Position numbers and translations under genes: made by a program
Assembly: GCF_005217525.1 (NCBI RefSeq)
Contig: NZ_PNXQ01000014.1
Coordinates: 439,904-503,903 of the forward strand
Length of the DNA stretch: 64,000 nucleotides
Direction: 5' to 3'
From: Paenibacillus terrae
Lineage (GTDB): Bacteria; Bacillota; Bacilli; Paenibacillales; Paenibacillaceae
Notes under the pieces: model-generated
What the model was told of the DNA's origin: nothing
Databases searched by the model: none
The model's input: only the letters and a program-made list of their open reading frames with translations
Part shown: in pieces, positions 27,262 through 36,449 of the stretch
How the letters are laid out: each line of letters begins with the position of its first letter
How positions within the stretch are numbered: position 1 is the stretch's first letter

Positions 27262-28275
27262 ATGAACAGTAAACTACACACGAAATGGTCGGTTGCCGAT
27301 TTGCATTGTGATGTGTTGTGTAAGATGCAGCTTAACCCGCAGGTGGATTTCAGTCATCCTTCGCTTGATGTTACAAGAGAGCGTTTGTTAGAAGGCCATG
27401 TGAACTTGCAGACATTCGCTATATATATTTCCCAGGTGCTGGGTACGCCAAGATTTGAGCATGTCATTCGTCAGGTTGAACTCTTCAGACAGCATATGAT
27501 ATCCCCATCTGTCGGGTTGAAGCCGCTATTGTGGAAGGAAGACTTGGAAGAACGTAAGGATATATCAGTGGGACATCTGGAAGGGAATGAAATAAAACAA
27601 CATCAAGGATCACCGTGGGCTCTGCTATCGCTGGAGGGAGTGGAAGCGCTGGAAGGAAATCCGTTTTATGCTGAACTGTGCTATGCCTTGGGAATCCGAT
27701 TGATCGGGCTGACGTGGAATTATGCAAATTGGGCTGCTGACGGCATTATGGAGCAGAGGGGAGGCGGACTGACTTTCAAGGGGCATGAGTTGGTCAAGCG
27801 CTGTAATGAGCTAGGTTTGCTACTAGATGTATCGCATTTGTCTGTACAAGGCTTCTGGGAGGTGCTGGAGGAGGCGGCTCAACCGCCGATTGCTTCGCAC
27901 TCCAACGCCTTCGCGGTATGTCCTCACCCACGTAATCTTCGGGATGAACAGATTCGTGCGCTGATTGCGCGTAATGGACGGATTGGTTTGACTTTCGTAA
28001 CGATGTTTCTCAAAGAGCAGGGTACGGTGACCGCTGAGGATTTGTTGCCACACATTGAACATATTTGTTCACTAGGCGGCGAACGGCACTTGATGTTCGG
28101 ATCTGATTTTGACGGTATTGAGCATCATGTGCAGGGGCTGGAGCATTCAGGGAAATATCCACGTTTTGCGGAACTGCTGCTGAAGCATTATTCCGAGGAA
28201 CTGGTCAAGGGGTGGCTGGGAGAACATGCGCTGGAATATCTGCAAACGAATCTGCCTTCTAAAATGTCTTTTTAA
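27262..28275 (+). CDS. Membrane dipeptidase (M19, renal dipeptidase family)
   Basis: Zinc dipeptidase of amidohydrolase fold. Metal ligands are visible in VADLHCDVL (HxD, near residue 14), LLSLEGVEAL, LLDVSHLSVQGF, PIASHSNAFAVCPHPRNL and the late FGSDFDGIEHHV. 337 residues from ATG 27262, which lies eight bases after GGAGG; ATG 27247 overlaps that site. No signal peptide, so probably cytoplasmic, acting on dipeptides. It has no counterpart at this place in Bacillus. Confidence 0.9.
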   Translation: MNSKLHTKWSVADLHCDVLCKMQLNPQVDFSHPSLDVTRERLLEGHVNLQTFAIYISQVLGTPRFEHVIRQVELFRQHMISPSVGLKPLLWKEDLEERKDISVGHLEGNEIKQHQGSPWALLSLEGVEALEGNPFYAELCYALGIRLIGLTWNYANWAADGIMEQRGGGLTFKGHELVKRCNELGLLLDVSHLSVQGFWEVLEEAAQPPIASHSNAFAVCPHPRNLRDEQIRALIARNGRIGLTFVTMFLKEQGTVTAEDLLPHIEHICSLGGERHLMFGSDFDGIEHHVQGLEHSGKYPRFAELLLKHYSEELVKGWLGEHALEYLQTNLPSKMSF

Positions 28276-28276
28276 A

Positions 28277-28397
28277 TGAATCCATTTCATAATACCCTCA
28301 GTAGCTTTAATCAAGAGTACATATAGATCAAAATGGTTTGATTTGTCTATATGTAGTATACATTTCGCTTGGCTTAATCATTTATGAAATGGATTCA
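28277..28397. repeat. 121-bp nested inverted repeat (MITE-like or large hairpin)
   Basis: TGAATCCATTTCATAA (28277-28292) is exactly repeated inverted as TTATGAAATGGATTCA (28382-28397). Inside, TACATATAGA (28318-28327) pairs with TCTATATGTA (28346-28355), and ATCAAA (28327-28332) with TTTGAT (28337-28342). It lies directly after the dipeptidase stop and encodes no protein. The short element with 16-bp terminal inverted repeats could be a miniature transposable element or a folded RNA. The rest of the gap to 28590 shows nothing else. Confidence 0.7.
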
Positions 28398-28589
28398 AAT
28401 AGCTATTTAATAGCAGTTATTTTTGGTTGCTTCATACCCTTGACAATGCGAGTTATATTACGAAATAATTGGAGCATCCTAGTATTGCATGGTGCTAAAA
28501 CAACGCTTGCTGAAATATGACATACCTTGGGGCGAGCCTGACGAGTCACCATGCTGTACCGCCATGTCAGAGGGGAGCTCCATTACATA

Positions 28590-29693
28590 ATGTTGATAAA
28601 AAAGGTTACCTGGCTTGAACTCTTTTATGACTTATTGTTCGTAGCCGCTGTCTCCAAGGCCACTCATGTTTTACTACATGTTGAACATGGTAGTATTTCT
28701 TTGGAGCATCTGGCGAAGTTTATTTTGATTTTTATTCCGATATGGTGGGCTTGGGTAGGACAAACGGTCTACAACAATCGTTTTGGTCAAGACAGTATGA
28801 CGCATCGAATCTTTATGATTCTGCAATTGTTTTTCGTGTTAATTATGACCGCCAGCCTGAATGTAGATTTTGATGCATATTATGTATCTTTTTTTGTTGG
28901 CTATATTGGTTTAAGAGGCTTGACCGTCATTCAATATTTACTTTCAGCACCTCAAGAAACGGCTAATAAACAGGAAACAGCTCGTTTTTTTGGGACCTAT
29001 TTTTGGATTGGAATCGCCATCTCTAGCTTCTCCCTCTTTTTTGACTCTTGGATTCGATATTTGATTTTATATGTTGGCATTGCTGTTGATATCCTCGTTC
29101 CTTTGATCGGTCGTAAAAAATTGGTGATTACACCTATCCATACGGAGCATCTTTTAGAGCGTTTTGCACAGTTCACCTTAGTCCTGCTTGGCGAATCGGT
29201 GATCAGTATGCTTTCTGTTTTACAATCCGATCATTTTACGGTATCCTCCGTTGTATTTGCTGCCTTGGCTTTTGTATTAGTCATCGCAATCTGGTGGCAG
29301 TATTTTGAGAACATGGAGAAGCATGTAGATAAATCAAAACAAACAGCAGGGCAAACTATTATGTATGGTCATTTGTTTATTTATCTTTCACTTAGCATGC
29401 TGGCAGCTTCGATACAGCTCTTATTTTTGGGACAAGTAGCCTATATCTTTGTTCTTTGCTTTACCTTTGCTTCAGTACTTATTTACTTTTTGTCGGTTTT
29501 GCTGGTATTCCATCGGTACAGATTAAGTCATCTTAAACCAAGCCTTAGAGTTATTTTTTTCTTAACTGGAGTCCTCTGTGTCTTGTTTATCCTTAACATA
29601 TTTATTGTTGTTCCCTCTCATCTTATGTTAGCTGAAATCATGCTGTTCTTTATCCTGTTCGCTAAAATGACAGTTCACGATATTAAAGGCTGA
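28590..29693 (+). CDS. Low temperature requirement A (LtrA)-family membrane protein
   Basis: Polytopic membrane protein with about ten helices; LtrA was named in Listeria for growth in the cold, and its biochemical role is unknown. The N-terminal KKVTWLELFYDLLFVAAVSKATHVL is the family signature. ATG 28590 (MLIKKVTW) is preferred on family length; ATG 28551 in the same frame is possible, since no ribosome site is decisive. The gene looks richer in A+T than its neighbours and follows the 121-bp element, which hints at acquisition. Confidence 0.85.
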   Translation: MLIKKVTWLELFYDLLFVAAVSKATHVLLHVEHGSISLEHLAKFILIFIPIWWAWVGQTVYNNRFGQDSMTHRIFMILQLFFVLIMTASLNVDFDAYYVSFFVGYIGLRGLTVIQYLLSAPQETANKQETARFFGTYFWIGIAISSFSLFFDSWIRYLILYVGIAVDILVPLIGRKKLVITPIHTEHLLERFAQFTLVLLGESVISMLSVLQSDHFTVSSVVFAALAFVLVIAIWWQYFENMEKHVDKSKQTAGQTIMYGHLFIYLSLSMLAASIQLLFLGQVAYIFVLCFTFASVLIYFLSVLLVFHRYRLSHLKPSLRVIFFLTGVLCVLFILNIFIVVPSHLMLAEIMLFFILFAKMTVHDIKG

Positions 29694-29805
29694 ATAGGGC
29701 GAAATACGGAACTTTGTATCGCTTTCCTTTTCTTTCTTGGCAAAGTAGGAGTATAATAATGTGGATGTGTAAAGTATTGTATAGAGAAAAAGGAGTGACC
29801 ATACG

Positions 29806-30378
29806 ATGAGTAAAATCGTACCTGTCGGCGTTTCCGCACGCCATATTCACCTGACTCAAGAGCATATTGAAATTTTGTTCGGAGCAGGCTATCAACTGAC
29901 TGAATTTAAACCATTGTCCCAACCAGGACAATTTGCCGCAAATGAAACGGTAGCTGTAATTGGTTCTAAGGGCCAATTTGATAAGGTTCGTATTTTGGGA
30001 CCCGCTCGTCCGGCTTCCCAGCTTGAAATCTCTCGCACAGATTCCTTTGCTATTGGTGTAAAAGCGCCTGTACGCGAATCTGGCAGCATTGACGGTACAC
30101 CAGGAATCACAGTAAAAGGACCAGCCGGAGAAGTGGAACTGCAAGAGGGTGTAATCGTAGCTGCCCGTCATATTCATTTCCATACATCTGATGCAGCGAA
30201 ATGGGACATTAAGGACAAGCAGTTGCTGAAAGTACGCGTCGGCGGCGAACGTGGTCTTGTATTCGAAAATGTTCTTGCACGTGTGTCCGATTCTTTTGCT
30301 TTGGATATGCACATTGATACAGATGAAGCGAACGGAGCCGGTGTGAAAAACGGTGACAACGCTGAAATCGTAGACTAA
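29806..30378 (+). CDS. pduL: PduL-type phosphate acyltransferase
   Basis: Transfers acyl groups between CoA and phosphate (propionyl or acetyl). 190 residues in two similar beta domains; zinc-binding histidines appear in SARHIHLT (residues 10-17) and AARHIHFH (near 120). No microcompartment genes lie nearby, and no long encapsulation peptide is present at the N-terminus, so it may act as a soluble phosphotransacetylase. A TATAAT (29752-29757) lies upstream but its -35 is poor. Confidence 0.88.
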   Translation: MSKIVPVGVSARHIHLTQEHIEILFGAGYQLTEFKPLSQPGQFAANETVAVIGSKGQFDKVRILGPARPASQLEISRTDSFAIGVKAPVRESGSIDGTPGITVKGPAGEVELQEGVIVAARHIHFHTSDAAKWDIKDKQLLKVRVGGERGLVFENVLARVSDSFALDMHIDTDEANGAGVKNGDNAEIVD

Positions 30379-30409
30379 TATACGTATTTAATGCCGAAAG
30401 GCTAAGGGT

Positions 30410-30439
30410 CCGATTCTTGCTAAAGAGTCGGGCTTTTTT
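30410..30439 (+). terminator. Rho-independent terminator after pduL
   Basis: CCGATTCTT (30410-30418) pairs with AAGAGTCGG (30423-30431) and is followed by GCTTTTTT. Confidence 0.85.
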
Positions 30440-30545
30440 ACATACTAAGGATTCTCAAAATGGTTACCTATAAAATTATGGACATTAGATTCACCGCGTA
30501 ACCAATGGGCGTTCACGGGGATATATGGCGATGGCTTATAAATCA

Positions 30546-30554
30546 TGCTATAAT
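30546..30554 (+). promoter_or_regulatory. Extended -10 element before miaB
   Basis: TGCTATAAT (30546-30554) is an exact extended -10; the -35 is poor. Confidence 0.45.
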
Positions 30555-30672
30555 TTAGTGTAATGCCTTTTTCAAAGGAGTTTTTACGGGCTAAAAAGAG
30601 ATGTACCCATAGCAAAGATACAGTAAAAGCGTAATTGGCGTGAAATAGATGGTGTAAGGAGTGACCAAAGGA

Positions 30673-32226
30673 ATGGCCAAGGAAACGAAAGATTACTCCA
30701 AATATTTTGATTTCTCGGATGCAAAGCTCATTTCTCAGGATGAGCACAGCAAGAAGATCCGCATTCGCGGACGTGAAATCAATATTATGGCGGAGCCGAA
30801 TCATAGAAAAGAAAAGCAACGCGGTAAAGAAGACGTACAGGTATTGTACGATAATGCAGTTCCGGATGAGCTGAGGCATATCGGTGAGGGAAAGCATTAC
30901 ATTGTGTACACATTCGGATGCCAGATGAACGAGCATGATTCCGAAACGATTAAAGGATTACTGGAGCAAATGGGTTATCAGGCGACAGAGGATCGTAAGG
31001 AAGCGGACATCATCTTGCTGAATACATGTGCGATCCGTGAAAATGCGGAGGACAAAGTATTTGGTGAGCTGGGTCACCTCAAGCATCTCAAGACCGAGAA
31101 GCCGGGTATGCTGCTTGGCGTATGTGGTTGCATGTCGCAGGAAGAGAGCGTCGTCAACCGGATTTTGCAAAAGCACGGTTTTGTCGACATGATTTTTGGT
31201 ACCCATAATATCCATCGCCTGCCGCAGCTTGTCAAGGAAGCACTCTTTAGCAAAGAAATGGTGGTCGAGGTGTGGTCCAAGGAAGGCGACATTATCGAGA
31301 ACCTGCCTAAGAAGCGCGAGGGTATGCGGGCTTGGGTGAACATTATGTACGGCTGCGATAAATTTTGCACCTATTGCATTGTTCCATTCACACGCGGTAA
31401 GGAAAGAAGTCGTCGTCCCGAGGATGTCATTGCTGAGGTAAGGGATTTGGCACGTCAGGGCTTTAAGGAAATTACTTTGCTCGGTCAGAACGTCAATGCC
31501 TATGGCAAGGATTTGAAGGATATGAATTACAGATTCGGAGATCTGATGGACGATATGCGTAAGATTGATATCCCCCGTATACGTTTTACAACATCACATC
31601 CGCGTGATTTTGATGACCACTTGGTTGAAGTGCTTGGTAAGGGCGGTAATTTGGTGGAGCATATCCATCTGCCTGTTCAATCCGGCAATACGGATATATT
31701 GAAGAAAATGAACCGAAAATATACACGTGAGCGCGTTCTGGAGCTGGCGGCGAAGATCAAAGCGGCAGTTCCGCATGCTTCGCTGACAACGGATATTATC
31801 GTAGGTTTTCCAGGCGAAACGGACGAACAGTTTGAAGATACCGTTTCTCTCGTGCGCGAGGTCGGTTACGACTTTGCCTACACCTTTATTTATTCGCCAC
31901 GGGAAGGTACGCCAGCCGCGTCCATGGAAGATAATGTTCCTATGTCGGTCAAAAAAGAGCGTCTCCAGCGTCTGAACAATGTAGTGAACCAAAACAGTCT
32001 CCGCTTTAATGGTAGATTGCGTGGCGAGGTGGTTGAGGTGCTGGTAGAAGGCGAGAGCAAAAATAACAGCGAGGTGCTTGCCGGCCGGACCCGATCCAAT
32101 AAGCTGGTGCATTTTGAAGGCTCCAAGGATTTGATCGGGACCTTTGTGCAGGTGAAAATTACGGAGCCTATGACCTTTTACATCAAGGGTGATTTGGTTC
32201 AAACTGCCGTCGCGGTCAACGGTTAA
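30673..32226 (+). CDS. miaB: tRNA-2-methylthio-N6-isopentenyladenosine synthase MiaB
   Basis: Radical SAM methylthiotransferase that converts i6A37 to ms2i6A37 in tRNAs reading UNN codons. Three domains: N-terminal MTTase with cluster cysteines ([32 protein letters not shown]), radical SAM with C228-xxx-C232-xx-C235 ([10 protein letters not shown]), and a TRAM domain at the end ([11 protein letters not shown]...). The frame opens at GTG 30661, but that codon overlaps the ribosome site AAGGAG, so ATG 30673 is taken (517 residues). ricA follows, matching the Bacillus order. Confidence 0.95.
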   Translation: MAKETKDYSKYFDFSDAKLISQDEHSKKIRIRGREINIMAEPNHRKEKQRGKEDVQVLYDNAVPDELRHIGEGKHYIVYTFGCQMNEHDSETIKGLLEQMGYQATEDRKEADIILLNTCAIRENAEDKVFGELGHLKHLKTEKPGMLLGVCGCMSQEESVVNRILQKHGFVDMIFGTHNIHRLPQLVKEALFSKEMVVEVWSKEGDIIENLPKKREGMRAWVNIMYGCDKFCTYCIVPFTRGKERSRRPEDVIAEVRDLARQGFKEITLLGQNVNAYGKDLKDMNYRFGDLMDDMRKIDIPRIRFTTSHPRDFDDHLVEVLGKGGNLVEHIHLPVQSGNTDILKKMNRKYTRERVLELAAKIKAAVPHASLTTDIIVGFPGETDEQFEDTVSLVREVGYDFAYTFIYSPREGTPAASMEDNVPMSVKKERLQRLNNVVNQNSLRFNGRLRGEVVEVLVEGESKNNSEVLAGRTRSNKLVHFEGSKDLIGTFVQVKITEPMTFYIKGDLVQTAVAVNG

Positions 32227-32310
32227 CAAAATATCGTAGCAAGGTTTGCATGTGGATCAAATATGAACTGTATGTACGACCTTATTAAGTGAGAAAAGGA
32301 GCGATGGACA

Positions 32311-32763
32311 GTGACAGAGGAGCGGTTGCAACAGTCAGAGCATCAACCGGCGGCGCGCCAGCATGATCATTTGGTCAATCGCGATATGATATTGGCGAAA
32401 GCCCAAGAGTTGGCGGGTATTTTGGGCAACAGTGAGGAAGTGCAGGTATTTCGGAAAGCAGAAGATAAAATCCGCGATCATGAGCGCATCCAGCATCTGA
32501 TTACAGCGATGAAGAAAAAGCAAAAGGAAATTGTGGCCTTCGAATCCTTGAAGAATCAAACCATGATTGCCAAAATAGAGGCCGAGCTTCAGGAGCTTCA
32601 AGAAGAGCTTGACGGTATTCCGATTGTAACGGAGTTTCAACAAAGCCAGGTAGAAATTAATGAGCTGCTGCAAATGGTTATCATGGCAATTCGTGATACA
32701 GTTGCCGAAAAGGTGAATGTAGAAGAGGGAAAAAGTACTTCTTCCTCCAATTGCAGTGACTAG
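32311..32763 (+). CDS. ricA: RicA (YmcA), RicAFT complex subunit
   Basis: YlbF/YmcA-family helical protein. In Bacillus, RicA, RicF (YlbF) and RicT (YaaT) form an iron-sulfur complex that promotes RNase Y-dependent mRNA processing and the Spo0A phosphorelay. 150 residues, nearly all helix (ILAKAQELAGILGNSEEVQVFRKAEDKI...), with one cysteine near the C-terminus (SSSNCSD) that could be a cluster ligand. GTG 32311 lies nine bases after AAAAGGAG. It follows miaB as in Bacillus, but no cotE comes after it. Confidence 0.87.
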   Translation: MTEERLQQSEHQPAARQHDHLVNRDMILAKAQELAGILGNSEEVQVFRKAEDKIRDHERIQHLITAMKKKQKEIVAFESLKNQTMIAKIEAELQELQEELDGIPIVTEFQQSQVEINELLQMVIMAIRDTVAEKVNVEEGKSTSSSNCSD

Positions 32764-32773
32764 AATGATGTAT

Positions 32774-32805
32774 GGTGTGGAGGCTCAGCCTCCACGCCTT
32801 TTTTT
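32774..32805 (+). terminator. Strong rho-independent terminator after ricA
   Basis: GGTGTGGAGGC (32774-32784) pairs with GCCTCCACGCC (32788-32798), followed by seven T. Confidence 0.93.
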
Positions 32806-32884
32806 CAGGAGCAACTTGTAATCATATGTACTGTGCCAGATTCCAAGAGGAAATGGGGCCTCATAGAAAGGATGGAAACAAGGA

Positions 32885-33307
32885 ATGGACATCTTGCGTA
32901 GTTTGGTAGAGGATGAAGTAAATACATTTTGGGAGTATTTGGGCTGTGAATTGATCGAAGCTGATGCGAAAGAGGTACATATCGCTTTACAGGCTGGGCC
33001 ACAACATACCAACGTGGTGGGTATTGTTCACGGTGGCGTACTCACAACATTGATGGATCAGGCGATGGGGATGGTTAGTATGGTTTCACGCAATATGGAA
33101 TTATGTGTGACGACGAATCTGAACGTTCATTTTTTGTCAGCCATGAAACAAGGACGATTAGAGGTTAAGGCACGGATTCTCCATCAAGGGGGACGTACCA
33201 TAACGACGGAGGCGGAAGTGAAGGATAGTGAAGGAACGCTCGGCTGCATGGCTACGGCGACATTCCGGGTATTGCGTAAACAACCTGATCATTTGGATAA
33301 GGCCTGA
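32885..33307 (+). CDS. PaaI-family hotdog thioesterase
   Basis: 140-residue single hotdog domain acyl-CoA thioesterase. HGGVLTTLMDQAMGMVS is the active-site loop and helix of the PaaI group; TTNLNVHFLSAMKQGRLEVKARILHQGGRTITTEAEV forms the strands. Substrate unknown; no pathway context. Confidence 0.87.
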   Translation: MDILRSLVEDEVNTFWEYLGCELIEADAKEVHIALQAGPQHTNVVGIVHGGVLTTLMDQAMGMVSMVSRNMELCVTTNLNVHFLSAMKQGRLEVKARILHQGGRTITTEAEVKDSEGTLGCMATATFRVLRKQPDHLDKA

Positions 33308-33310
33308 CGC

Positions 33311-33338
33311 TTGACAAAACTTTTTATTATGTCATAAT
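33311..33338 (+). promoter_or_regulatory. Promoter of the Nudix gene with a palindrome over the -10
   Basis: TTGACA (33311-33316), 16 bases, CATAAT (33333-33338). ATTATGTCATAAT (33326-33338) is a perfect 6-1-6 inverted repeat covering the -10, a likely operator. Confidence 0.65.
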
Positions 33339-33372
33339 GAATTTATCAAAACGATATAATGTGGTGATGCCA

Positions 33373-34161
33373 ATGGATAACGAACGTATAAACGAAGAGA
33401 CGCAGAAGGCGTCGTACAACATTAAGAAATATCGCACCCCGGATGGTGCTCCGGCAGATATCGTCATGTTCACCTTAACCAAGCGGGAGCGCAAGACGGT
33501 GACAAAGACGTTGCCGATCCGTGAGCTGAAGGTAATGCTTATCAAGCGTCGTAGTTGGCCGTTTGCCGGACGTTGGGCGTTGCCGGGGGGCTTTTGTCAG
33601 GAAGATGAATCCATTTACGGAGCTGCCAAGCGCGAGCTGTTAGAGGAAACCGGTGTGGACGGCGGTCATCTGGAGTACCTAGGTGTGTATAGTGGACCTG
33701 GGCGTGATCCGCGCGGGTGGATTATATCGCATGCGTTTTTTGCACTGGTAGAGGAATGGATGCTGGAGCAGCGGCAAGCGGCGGATGATGCTTCCGAGGT
33801 TGGGCTGTTCACGATCCGTGAAGCGCTGGAGGAATTAGAGCTGGCGTTTGACCACCGGGACATTATTGTGGATGCCTACCGGAAGATTCAGTTGCAAATG
33901 CTCCAGACGACGATAGCCAAGCAGTTTTTGCCTCTGCATTTTACATTGGGTGAGCTGTATCAGGTCATTCAAAGTGTTGTACCGGATTTCGAAGAGCCGA
34001 ACTTTATTCGCAAAATAACGTCGACTCGCAGCAGACAGGGAATATTGGAAGAGGTACGGGACGAGAACGGCAAACCGCTCAGCTCCAATCAGTATTCACA
34101 GAGACCGGCACAGCTTTATCGTTTTAGTGACAGGGTGCCGCGGTTGTCTATCTACACTTAA
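33373..34161 (+). CDS. Nudix protein with winged-helix C-terminus (NrtR-like)
   Basis: The Nudix box is complete (GFCQEDESIYGAAKRELLEE, then TGV), so hydrolysis of a nucleoside diphosphate such as ADP-ribose is possible. The C-terminal 75 residues (LPLHFTLGELYQVIQSV...NFIRKI...RPAQLYRFSDRV) match the winged-helix layout of NrtR, the Nudix-derived repressors of NAD genes that sense ADP-ribose. It lies beside pncA and pncB. The frame opens at 33337 inside the promoter, so ATG 33373 is taken (262 residues); ATG 33367 is possible. Confidence 0.82.
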   Translation: MDNERINEETQKASYNIKKYRTPDGAPADIVMFTLTKRERKTVTKTLPIRELKVMLIKRRSWPFAGRWALPGGFCQEDESIYGAAKRELLEETGVDGGHLEYLGVYSGPGRDPRGWIISHAFFALVEEWMLEQRQAADDASEVGLFTIREALEELELAFDHRDIIVDAYRKIQLQMLQTTIAKQFLPLHFTLGELYQVIQSVVPDFEEPNFIRKITSTRSRQGILEEVRDENGKPLSSNQYSQRPAQLYRFSDRVPRLSIYT

Positions 34162-34229
34162 TGTAATGTAGTAGGTCACGTAAAGAAGCGCACAATCTCC
34201 AATTTGAGGATGAAGGAGCTGGCCGTACG

Positions 34230-34796
34230 ATGAAGGCATTGATTGTTATTGATTACACGAATGATTTTGTGGACGGCAGTCTGCCTGTAGGCCAACCGGC
34301 AATTGAGCTGGATGATCGGATGGCAGCTATTACGCAGTTGTATGTGGATCAGGGGGACTTTGTCGTAATGGCAGTGGATCTGCATGAGGAAAATGATTTT
34401 TATCACCCGGAAAGCAAGCTGTTTCCTCCACATAATATTCGTGGAACCGGGGGACGAGATTTGTATGGCAAGCTCCATAACCTCTATGCTACACAGAGTG
34501 ATTCCATCTATTGGATGGATAAAACACGATACAGCGCCTTTGCTGGCACGGATCTGGAACTCAGATTGCGTGAACGTGGTATTACGGAAGTTCATTTGAT
34601 CGGTGTCTGTACGGATATATGTGTACTGCATACGGCTGTAGACGCTTATAACAAAGGTTTTGCGATTACGGTATACAAGGACGCTGTGGCGAGCTTTAAT
34701 CAGGCCGGACATGATTGGGCTTTGGGTCATTTTCAGGGCAGTCTCGGAGCCGACGTATGGTCGGCTGAGGATACGATTTTACGCCAGAAGAAGTAA
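34230..34796 (+). CDS. pncA: Nicotinamidase (isochorismatase family)
   Basis: Deamidates nicotinamide to nicotinate in NAD salvage. The catalytic triad can be placed: D8 (VIDYTNDF), K98 (MDKTRYSAF) and C131 (GVCTDICV). 188 residues. AAGGAG precedes ATG 34230. Next to pncB, which uses the product. Confidence 0.9.
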   Translation: MKALIVIDYTNDFVDGSLPVGQPAIELDDRMAAITQLYVDQGDFVVMAVDLHEENDFYHPESKLFPPHNIRGTGGRDLYGKLHNLYATQSDSIYWMDKTRYSAFAGTDLELRLRERGITEVHLIGVCTDICVLHTAVDAYNKGFAITVYKDAVASFNQAGHDWALGHFQGSLGADVWSAEDTILRQKK

Positions 34797-34915
34797 ATAA
34801 CTTAACGATTGTGCACCAATATCCGATAACAAAATGGAGTCGGATATTGCTGAATACGGATGGACAAGACGGTACGCCGCTGCAAAACCGGGGACAGTCA
34901 GAGAGGATGATTACG

Positions 34916-36379
34916 ATGCAGTCAACGAGCCTCGCATTACATACAGATAAATATCAAATTAATATGATGTACGCCCACTGGGTGAACGGAAGTCACCAGC
35001 GCAAAGCTGTGTTTGAGGCATATTTTCGCAAGCTACCTTTTGGAAACGGATATGCGGTGTTCGCAGGTCTGGAACGCATTGTGAATTATATTGCAAATCT
35101 GCGCTTTACAGAAGAGGATATCCGTTACCTCTCAGAGCAAGAGGAGAAGTATGATCCCATGTTTCTGGAGGCATTGCGCCAGTTTAGGTTTGGCGGAGCC
35201 GTTCATTCGATGAAAGAAGGGGCACTCGTTTTTCCGAATGAGCCTCTGGTACGCGTCGAAGGAACGATTATGGAAACACAACTGGTTGAGACAGCGTTGT
35301 TGAATTTTATGAACTACCAGACGCTGATTGCGACGAAGGCGTCGCGCATCAAGCAGGTTGCAAGCGGAGATACGCTGCTGGAATTTGGCACACGGCGGGC
35401 GCAGGAAGCAGATGCGGCGATTTGGGGAGCACGGGCAGCTTATGTAGCGGGCTTTGACGCAACTTCTAATATGTTGGCAGGTGAGCACTTTGGTATTCCG
35501 ACCAAGGGAACACATGCTCATTCCTGGGTGCAGACCTTTATGAGCGAGCAGGAAGCTTTTGACGTGTATGCGAAGGTTTTACCGGATCAGGTCACACTGC
35601 TGGTGGATACCTTTGATACGCTGGAGAGTGGCGTTCCCCATGCGATTCGGACAGCGAAGATGCTGGAGAGTCAGGGTAAACGGATGAATTCGATCCGGCT
35701 GGATAGTGGTGACTTGGCTTATTTATCCATTCAGGCTCGGGAAATGCTGGATGCCGAAGGGCTGGATTACGTACAAATTGTAGCCTCCAATGATTTGGAT
35801 GAGAATACAATTTTCAACTTAAAGGCCCAAGGCGCGCGTATCGATGTATGGGGTGTGGGGACACAGCTCATTACAGCTTCGGATCAACCTTCATTGGGCG
35901 GGGTGTACAAGCTGGTCGAACGGGAAGTAGAAGGCGAAATGCTGCCGACGATTAAAATTTCGGGCAATCCGGAAAAGGTATCCACACCGGGCAAGAAGGA
36001 TGTATATCGTATTATAGATAAGAAGAAAGGGAGAGCTGTTGCCGATTATATATCTTTTCCGGACGAAGACCGTCCGCGCAATGGAAAGCGGCTGAAACTC
36101 TTTAACCCGTTGCATCCGTACATGAAGAAGTATGTGGAAAATTACGAGGCAGTTCCGATGCTGGAGCCTATTTTCGTAAATGGGCAGAAAGTGTATGAAC
36201 TTCCCGGTCTGGATGAAATTCGCGCATACCATACTTCCCAGTTGCAACTGTTCTGGCCGGAATATTTGCGGAAAATGAACCCTGAAATTTACCGTGTAAA
36301 TCTCAGTGAAAAGGTATGGGGGCTGAAACAAAAGCTGATCGACAGCTATATGCAGCCAGAAGTGGAAGAAAAGGAATAG
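34916..36379 (+). CDS. pncB: Nicotinate phosphoribosyltransferase
   Basis: Makes nicotinate mononucleotide from nicotinate and PRPP. Phosphoribosyltransferase type II fold with TDKYQINM at the N-terminus, EFGTRRAQEADAAIWGARAAYVAGFDATSN, GTHAHSWVQTF, SIRLDSGDL and WGVGTQLITASDQP. The frame opens at 34811, but AGAGG at 34902-34906 places the start at ATG 34916 (487 residues). Converges with moaB; shared terminator at 36384. Confidence 0.95.
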   Translation: MQSTSLALHTDKYQINMMYAHWVNGSHQRKAVFEAYFRKLPFGNGYAVFAGLERIVNYIANLRFTEEDIRYLSEQEEKYDPMFLEALRQFRFGGAVHSMKEGALVFPNEPLVRVEGTIMETQLVETALLNFMNYQTLIATKASRIKQVASGDTLLEFGTRRAQEADAAIWGARAAYVAGFDATSNMLAGEHFGIPTKGTHAHSWVQTFMSEQEAFDVYAKVLPDQVTLLVDTFDTLESGVPHAIRTAKMLESQGKRMNSIRLDSGDLAYLSIQAREMLDAEGLDYVQIVASNDLDENTIFNLKAQGARIDVWGVGTQLITASDQPSLGGVYKLVEREVEGEMLPTIKISGNPEKVSTPGKKDVYRIIDKKKGRAVADYISFPDEDRPRNGKRLKLFNPLHPYMKKYVENYEAVPMLEPIFVNGQKVYELPGLDEIRAYHTSQLQLFWPEYLRKMNPEIYRVNLSEKVWGLKQKLIDSYMQPEVEEKE

Positions 36380-36383
36380 TTTT

Positions 36384-36416
36384 AAGAGGCACCCTGCAAA
36401 TGATGGGGTGCCTCTT
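36384..36416. terminator. Bidirectional terminator between pncB and moaB
   Basis: AAGAGGCACCC (36384-36394) pairs with GGGTGCCTCTT (36406-36416) between convergent genes; the T and A tracts are short on both sides. Confidence 0.7.
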
Positions 36417-36449
36417 TGTGTTTCAGAGCGTAAGAGGAAAATCTGTGTG

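Noticed and set aside
28338..28520. 60-codon + strand frame before ltrA
   Set aside because: No ribosome site, and it overlaps the nested inverted repeat.
29752..29757. TATAAT upstream of pduL as a full promoter
   Set aside because: The nearest TTGGCA is only nine bases away; no proper -35.
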